Assembly: GCA_013538855.1 (NCBI GenBank)
Contig: JABXJS010000109.1
Location: 1-64,000 of the forward strand
DNA: 64,000 nt
Origin: Herpetosiphonaceae bacterium
GTDB taxonomy: Bacteria; Chloroflexota; Chloroflexia; Chloroflexales; Herpetosiphonaceae
Direction of reading: 5' to 3'
Shown here: positions 60,353-64,000 of the stretch, piece after piece
How the letters are laid out: every line of letters begins with the position of its first letter
Position numbering within the stretch: the stretch's first letter is position 1
Notes under the pieces: generated by a model
Told to the model about the DNA's origin: nothing
The model's input: only the letters and a program-made list of their open reading frames with translations
Databases searched by the model: none
Made by a program: the position numbers and the translations under genes

Positions 60353-61168
60353 ATGCCTATCAGGGTTATTGCTACAGACATTGATCGCACACTCATTGAT
60401 GAGCGCGGTATGCTGCCGCCAACGAATATCGAAGCACTCCAGTTAGCAGTTGCCCACGGCATTCGCGTTGTGTTGGCAACCGCCCGCAGACGCCAGCCAA
60501 CGCTAGATATTCTTGATCGCCTCAACATCAAGGCAACGCTTGTCTGCCACAATGGCGCACGGATGTGGGACGAGAATGGACGCGAGCTGTTTCACCAGCC
60601 GCTCGACCTCGAGTTCTCACAACAACTCGCCAAACTAGCCGATGAGCGCCAACTGCCGCTGATCTTTACAATTGACGAGATTAACTTTTTCAACCCGCGC
60701 CTGTCATCGGGCACACCATCAACACGCCTCGATCATGCTCCCGTTCCTTCGCTTCGCCAGGCCGTGATTATGCCGCCGACGCGCATCGTCGCCCGCGGCC
60801 TGGAAACAATCCACGCCATCCAGCCGCTGCTGAAAGACCCGAACATCGCCCATATCTTCCAATACTCCGACAACGATGGCGAGGTCTACTCGGCGGTCAT
60901 CGCCCATCCACAGGCAACCAAGGAAAACGCGCTCTCGGCCCTCTGTCAGCTCTGGAGCGTTCAGCCCAGCGAAGTGCTCTGCATCGGCGATGCCGAGGCC
61001 GACGCGGGCATGCTGCGCTGGGCTGGCATCGGCGTGGCCCCCAAAGGCAGCATGCAGGTGGCACTCGATGCCGCCGACTGGATCGCGCCCTCAGCCCGCT
61101 TTGGCGGCGTGGCCGTAGCCATCCACCGCTATGCGCTCAGCGCCCTTAGCCCTGGCCGCGCGCTCTAA
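60353..61168 (+). CDS. HAD-superfamily Cof-type phosphatase
   Basis: 271 residues, HAD type IIB (Cof-like). Motif I DIDRTLIDERG (Asp nucleophile and the second Asp; the T-L form of DxDxT), motif II LATARR, motif IV GDAEADAGML in place of the usual GDxxND, and a cap domain in the middle (about 85-190). Such enzymes dephosphorylate sugar phosphates or FMN; substrate unknown. Start at 60353 with AAGGAG nine bases before. It follows the threonine deaminase by 34 bp. Confidence 0.88.
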   Translation: MPIRVIATDIDRTLIDERGMLPPTNIEALQLAVAHGIRVVLATARRRQPTLDILDRLNIKATLVCHNGARMWDENGRELFHQPLDLEFSQQLAKLADERQLPLIFTIDEINFFNPRLSSGTPSTRLDHAPVPSLRQAVIMPPTRIVARGLETIHAIQPLLKDPNIAHIFQYSDNDGEVYSAVIAHPQATKENALSALCQLWSVQPSEVLCIGDAEADAGMLRWAGIGVAPKGSMQVALDAADWIAPSARFGGVAVAIHRYALSALSPGRAL

Positions 61169-61235
61169 CCACACATCCCTTGGAACACTATCTGCCGTAC
61201 ATCCTTCAGAATAGAATTTTCTGTCTGGAGGATGT

Positions 61236-61865
61236 ATGGCTATTTCAAACACCGTCAAAGAGCTGATCACCCCCAAGAAAGCGACCAAGCAGTGGCGCTG
61301 GTATCATGGCGCCGCCTGGATCGTCGGTGCCAACTTGGCCGCCTTTGGCCTAGAGGCCGTCGTGTCCAAGCTGGCCGGCAACAGCCCCAGCTTGCAGTTT
61401 GGCAGCAACGCTCAGCGCGAGTACTTCCACGACCTCAAGCAGGCTGTCTTTACCCCGCCGGCCTGGGCATTTGGCCCCGTCTGGATCACCAACAATATTT
61501 TGACCGTCGCCGGAACGTTGCGCGTGCTCAACCGGCATAAAGATGACGCAGGCCACGATTCGTTTCTCACTGTGCAGGGCGTCAGCTGGTTGATCTTTGT
61601 CGCCTTCAATGCCGCCTACGTCGGGCTGCGCTCGCCAATCAACGCCTTTGTACTGACCTTTAGCATGTGGGCGCTCACCGTTGCCAGCATGGTCATCGCC
61701 CTACGCTCGCTGAAAGACAACAAGGTGGCCTGGGCGCTCTCGACACTGCTACTGTGGACCACGCTCGCCAGCGCTGTTGCGCTCTGCCAAGCGCTGTGGA
61801 ACCATGACCAGTTCTACAATGTTGGGCCGTTTGCCAGCGCTCCCGCTTGGCTGCTACGCCAGTAG
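61236..61865 (+). CDS. TspO/MBR-family-like membrane protein
   Basis: 209 residues, five or six hydrophobic helices. The segment QAVFTPPAWAFGPVWITNNIL matches the TspO signature (PPgWvFgpvW...ly) and LLLWTTLASAVALCQALWNHDQ recalls the last helix. TspO proteins bind porphyrins and regulate stress responses. It is about 50 residues longer than canonical TspO, mostly at the N-terminus (TPKKATKQWRWYHGAAWIVGA), so it is called a distant relative. Start 61236 after GGAGG. Upstream 62 bp of leader with a weak hairpin. Confidence 0.72.
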   Translation: MAISNTVKELITPKKATKQWRWYHGAAWIVGANLAAFGLEAVVSKLAGNSPSLQFGSNAQREYFHDLKQAVFTPPAWAFGPVWITNNILTVAGTLRVLNRHKDDAGHDSFLTVQGVSWLIFVAFNAAYVGLRSPINAFVLTFSMWALTVASMVIALRSLKDNKVAWALSTLLLWTTLASAVALCQALWNHDQFYNVGPFASAPAWLLRQ

Positions 61866-61892
61866 ATCGGTGCATGCGCCGTAGCTGCTTTC

Positions 61893-61901
61893 TGGTACAA
61901 T
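61893..61901 (+). promoter_or_regulatory. Extended -10 promoter before the small gene and gatC
   Basis: TGGTACAAT, an extended -10, 33 bp before ATG 61935. It may drive the small membrane protein and gatC together. Confidence 0.55.
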
Positions 61902-61934
61902 CGACAGGAGATTGTCGGATAGCCGCGAGGTTTC

Positions 61935-62120
61935 ATGAATAAAGCACCATCTTCACCACCGGCATGGGCGTTTGCCATCGGCAGCGGGTTTTTCAGCCTC
62001 TTAATCGCAGGAGCCATGGGGCGCATCTATGGGCTAGGCACGCTGCCGCTGGTTACGCTCCTGATTGTCGCTGGCGTTGGTGGAGCCTACTTCGGCTATC
62101 GCTCGCGCCCCACCGAGTAA
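61935..62120 (+). CDS. Small two-helix membrane protein
   Basis: 61 residues, not recognised. Two hydrophobic segments (WAFAIGSGFFSLLIAGAMG and LPLVTLLIVAGVGGAYFGY) with a short GRIYGLGT turn and a RSRPTE tail. A -10 element lies 33 bp before its ATG and gatC follows 27 bp after its stop, so it is probably a real gene and part of that operon. Weak ribosome site (gcgagg). Confidence 0.6.
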   Translation: MNKAPSSPPAWAFAIGSGFFSLLIAGAMGRIYGLGTLPLVTLLIVAGVGGAYFGYRSRPTE

Positions 62121-62147
62121 GGCGCGCTTGTGCTTCAAGGAGGAGCT

Positions 62148-62444
62148 ATGTCGCTAACCCGAGAACAGGTCGATCAGGTCGCCCACCTGGCCCGCCTACG
62201 CCTTGATGATACCGAGATGGAGCGGATGCGCGCGCAGCTGTCCTCCATCCTCGATCACATCGAGCTGCTCAAAGAGGTCGCTATCGACGATGTGCCGATC
62301 ACGGCCCAGGTCACCGATATGACCACCGTCACACGCCCTGATCTGGCCAACTCATCCCTCGACGTCGATGCCGCGCTTGCCAATGCGCCGGATCGCCAGG
62401 GCAACTACTTCCGCGTCAAGGCGGTTTTCGACAACGAGGGCTAG
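62148..62444 (+). CDS. gatC: Aspartyl/glutamyl-tRNA amidotransferase subunit C
   Basis: 98 residues. GatC is a small subunit of GatCAB, which converts Glu-tRNA-Gln (and Asp-tRNA-Asn) to Gln-tRNA-Gln/Asn-tRNA-Asn. Seen: SLTREQVDQVAHLARLRLDDTEMERMRAQLSSILDHIELL, DDVPITAQVTDM and the end RQGNYFRVKAVFD, all typical. Start at 62148 with AAGGAGGA before it. gatA and gatB are not in the window. Confidence 0.96.
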   Translation: MSLTREQVDQVAHLARLRLDDTEMERMRAQLSSILDHIELLKEVAIDDVPITAQVTDMTTVTRPDLANSSLDVDAALANAPDRQGNYFRVKAVFDNEG

Positions 62445-62504
62445 CCGCAACAATCGCGCTACGCCCAGCGTATCATCCACACGATAGACGTTGTGGAGGT
62501 TGCG

Positions 62505-63059
62505 ATGATAAATCGACGTTATACATCAGATAAATTGGTGATCTTCGGCTCGCTGATCGCCCTGGTCGTGCTGCTGGCTGTCTGCTTCTTTCTCACCAAC
62601 TTGGTGATGAACTTCGTGTCAGCCTTTATCCCGCTGGCCACCGGTGCGATGCTCTTGATCGGCAATCGCCGCGAGTTGATCGATCTTGTGCGCACACGCC
62701 AGCCTTCAACGACGGTGCTCAATGCCATGATCGGCCTGGCCCTTGTATGCTTCGGCCTTGGCGTGGCCTTCTTCGGTGGCTCAGCATTGCGCGTGCTGTT
62801 CTACGGTCCCGGCATGGCCCTGCTGCTGCTTGCGCTGCCCGCTGCAATCGGTCGGCCAAGCATCTATAACAGCTACCGCTCATGGGGCACCAGCGTGGTC
62901 GATGCGCTGAAGCGCATGCGCCGCGGCGGTGGTAGCTCCACCAGCCCACACCAGCCAGCGGCCGCGCCGCAGACGTTCAACACCACCTCGGACCAAGAGA
63001 CGGTCAAGCTCGATCCAACACAGGTCGATCCGGCCAACGATCCGCAGCGTCGCTACTAA
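62505..63059 (+). CDS. Membrane protein with acidic/Pro-rich tail
   Basis: 184 residues, not recognised. Four hydrophobic segments within residues 10-125 (LVIFGSLIALVVLLAVCFFLT, LVMNFVSAFIPLATGAMLLIG, MIGLALVCFGLGVAFFGG, LLLLALPAAIG), and a soluble C-terminal tail (SSTSPHQPAAAPQTFNTTSDQETVKLDPTQVDPANDPQ) with several PxxxxD elements. Start at 62505 with GGAGG six bases before. Followed by a strong terminator. Confidence 0.75.
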   Translation: MINRRYTSDKLVIFGSLIALVVLLAVCFFLTNLVMNFVSAFIPLATGAMLLIGNRRELIDLVRTRQPSTTVLNAMIGLALVCFGLGVAFFGGSALRVLFYGPGMALLLLALPAAIGRPSIYNSYRSWGTSVVDALKRMRRGGGSSTSPHQPAAAPQTFNTTSDQETVKLDPTQVDPANDPQRRY

Positions 63060-63081
63060 ACCATCGCGGCCACCCGCACTC

Positions 63082-63113
63082 CGATCCGCCACATGCTGGC
63101 GGATCGTTTGTTT
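63082..63113 (+). terminator. Terminator of the 62505 gene
   Basis: 9-bp perfect stem cgatccgcc / ggcggatcg, 7-nt loop, then tttgttt. Confidence 0.9.
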
Positions 63114-63198
63114 AACCATCCTTCCGCGTATAGCTCCCGTAGCATCCTCCAGAGCTGCTGCGGCAGCCTCAATCCACCCAGCCCACAAGGAGCAAAGC

Positions 63199-64000
63199 AT
63201 GACTAAGCAGGTTGCAATCATTACGGGAGCAGGTCGCGGGATTGGCCGTGCAGTGGCTGAGCATTTAGCGCTCGGCGGATGGACGCTCGCGCTTGTCGCA
63301 CGCACATCCAGCGAGCTGGCCACAGTTGCCAGCCAGATCACAGCTGCGGGCGGCTCAGCCAGCGCACACGCGCTTGATGTCGCTGATGCCGGTGCAGTGC
63401 AGATGCTGACAGCGCAGGTTGTTGCACAGCATGGCCGTATCGACGCGCTGATCAACATCGCCGGGCAGCTTGGCCCCTTCGGTCGCTTCGGCGATCTTGA
63501 GCTAGCTGAGCTGCACCCAATGGTCGCCAGCATCTTATGGGGCACCCTCAACACCTGCCATGCGGTGCTGCCACACATGGAGACCCAAGGCGGCGGCACA
63601 ATCGTTAATATCGCTGGCTACGGCGCTGCCGATCCCTCACCGCGGCTCGCTGTCTATGGCGCTGTGAAGGCGGCCATCGTGCGCTTCAGCGAGTCGCTGG
63701 CACTGGAGTACAAGCGCGCCAAGATTCGCGTCCATGCATTCGGCCCTGGCCTCGTTACCACACGCCTAAGCACCGAGATCGCCAGCACGCCCGAGGGCCA
63801 GCGCTACGCCGACGGCATGGTGCGCCTGGCCCAAACCAAAGGTGTCGCGCCGCAGGAAGCCGCCGCGCTCGTCGCCTGGCTGCTCAGCGCCGATTCGGCT
63901 CCGCTGACTGGGCGGCTGATCACCGTGCACGACGACTATCTGGCGCTCGGCCCACAGGCCGCCCAGATCAATGCAGGCAATGCCTACACGCTGCGGCGGG
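63199..64000 (+). CDS. Short-chain dehydrogenase/reductase (incomplete at window edge)
   Basis: At least 267 residues, running off the right edge. The Rossmann motif TGAGRGIG, NIAG (for NNAG), and Y-G-A-V-K (YxxxK) are present. The usual serine 13 residues before the catalytic tyrosine is a glycine (NIAGYGAADPSPRLAVYGAVK), so either it is catalytically unusual or uses another residue. Sequence after YxxxK (AFGPGLVTTRLSTE) is typical of classical SDRs (the PG-T region). Start at 63199 with aaggag ten bases upstream. Confidence 0.85.
   Translation, partial: MTKQVAIITGAGRGIGRAVAEHLALGGWTLALVARTSSELATVASQITAAGGSASAHALDVADAGAVQMLTAQVVAQHGRIDALINIAGQLGPFGRFGDLELAELHPMVASILWGTLNTCHAVLPHMETQGGGTIVNIAGYGAADPSPRLAVYGAVKAAIVRFSESLALEYKRAKIRVHAFGPGLVTTRLSTEIASTPEGQRYADGMVRLAQTKGVAPQEAAALVAWLLSADSAPLTGRLITVHDDYLALGPQAAQINAGNAYTLRR

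Overview
The window looks like chromosomal DNA of a high-GC member of the Chloroflexota, most likely class Chloroflexia (filamentous gliding relatives of Chloroflexus, Roseiflexus, Herpetosiphon or Kouleothrix). This is an inference from gene content: MalT-like LuxR regulator, multi-GAF histidine kinase, MglA/roadblock/DUF4388 gliding-type cluster, phasin-family proteins with an SCP2 protein, cell-surface proteins with a shared C-terminal LP-hydrophobic-basic ending, and no outer-membrane genes. No phage, integrase, transposase or CRISPR was found. Most genes are housekeeping or cell-surface genes in short operons, many with good Shine-Dalgarno sites and clear intrinsic terminators.

Layout. 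1-10 kb: three exact-period 140-bp tandem repeats, gnd, a DUF1275 permease with an alpha/beta hydrolase, a second hydrolase, hutU, a long inverted repeat resembling a MITE, a tandem GNAT, murJ, and rpsT with a TTG start. 10-25 kb: a GNAT, an hsp20-lon proteostasis operon, then a three-gene cell-surface operon on the minus strand (NHL-repeat secreted protein, membrane Ser/Thr kinase with a jelly-roll-like ectodomain, GH44 glycosidase), small GNAT and SH3 genes, trpB, nrdR and a membrane nuclease-fold protein. 25-31 kb: a 1217-residue GAF/PAS histidine kinase, then a divergent SCP2 / phasin-phasin locus with two back-to-back sigma70-type promoters sharing TGCGTCA sites. 31-35 kb: a kinase-like phosphotransferase, then a SAM-I riboswitch controlling metY-metX (homoserine to homocysteine).

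35-44 kb: a minus-strand cluster of HTH protein, two roadblock proteins, an MglA-like GTPase and DUF4388 protein; a second hsp20; a GAF-PAS histidine kinase overlapping tail-to-tail with a DUF427 gene; and a large SdrD-type secreted protein. 44-52 kb: a MalT-like LuxR regulator (possibly leaderless), DUF2306 protein, tRNA-His(GTG), a small membrane protein, an ArsA/Get3-like ATPase, a SIMPL-domain protein and nadA. 52-64 kb: a NERD membrane protein, recD2, an AI-2E family permease, uvrB, threonine ammonia-lyase, a HAD phosphatase, a TspO-like protein, gatC, small membrane proteins and a truncated SDR gene at the edge.

The most interesting signals are the shared C-terminal motif of three secreted proteins, two of them flanking a receptor-like kinase; the divergent phasin promoter region with repeated operator-like sites and a duplicated 47-residue module in the first phasin; and the 260-bp inverted-repeat element. 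All functional statements rest on reading motifs; no database search was run.
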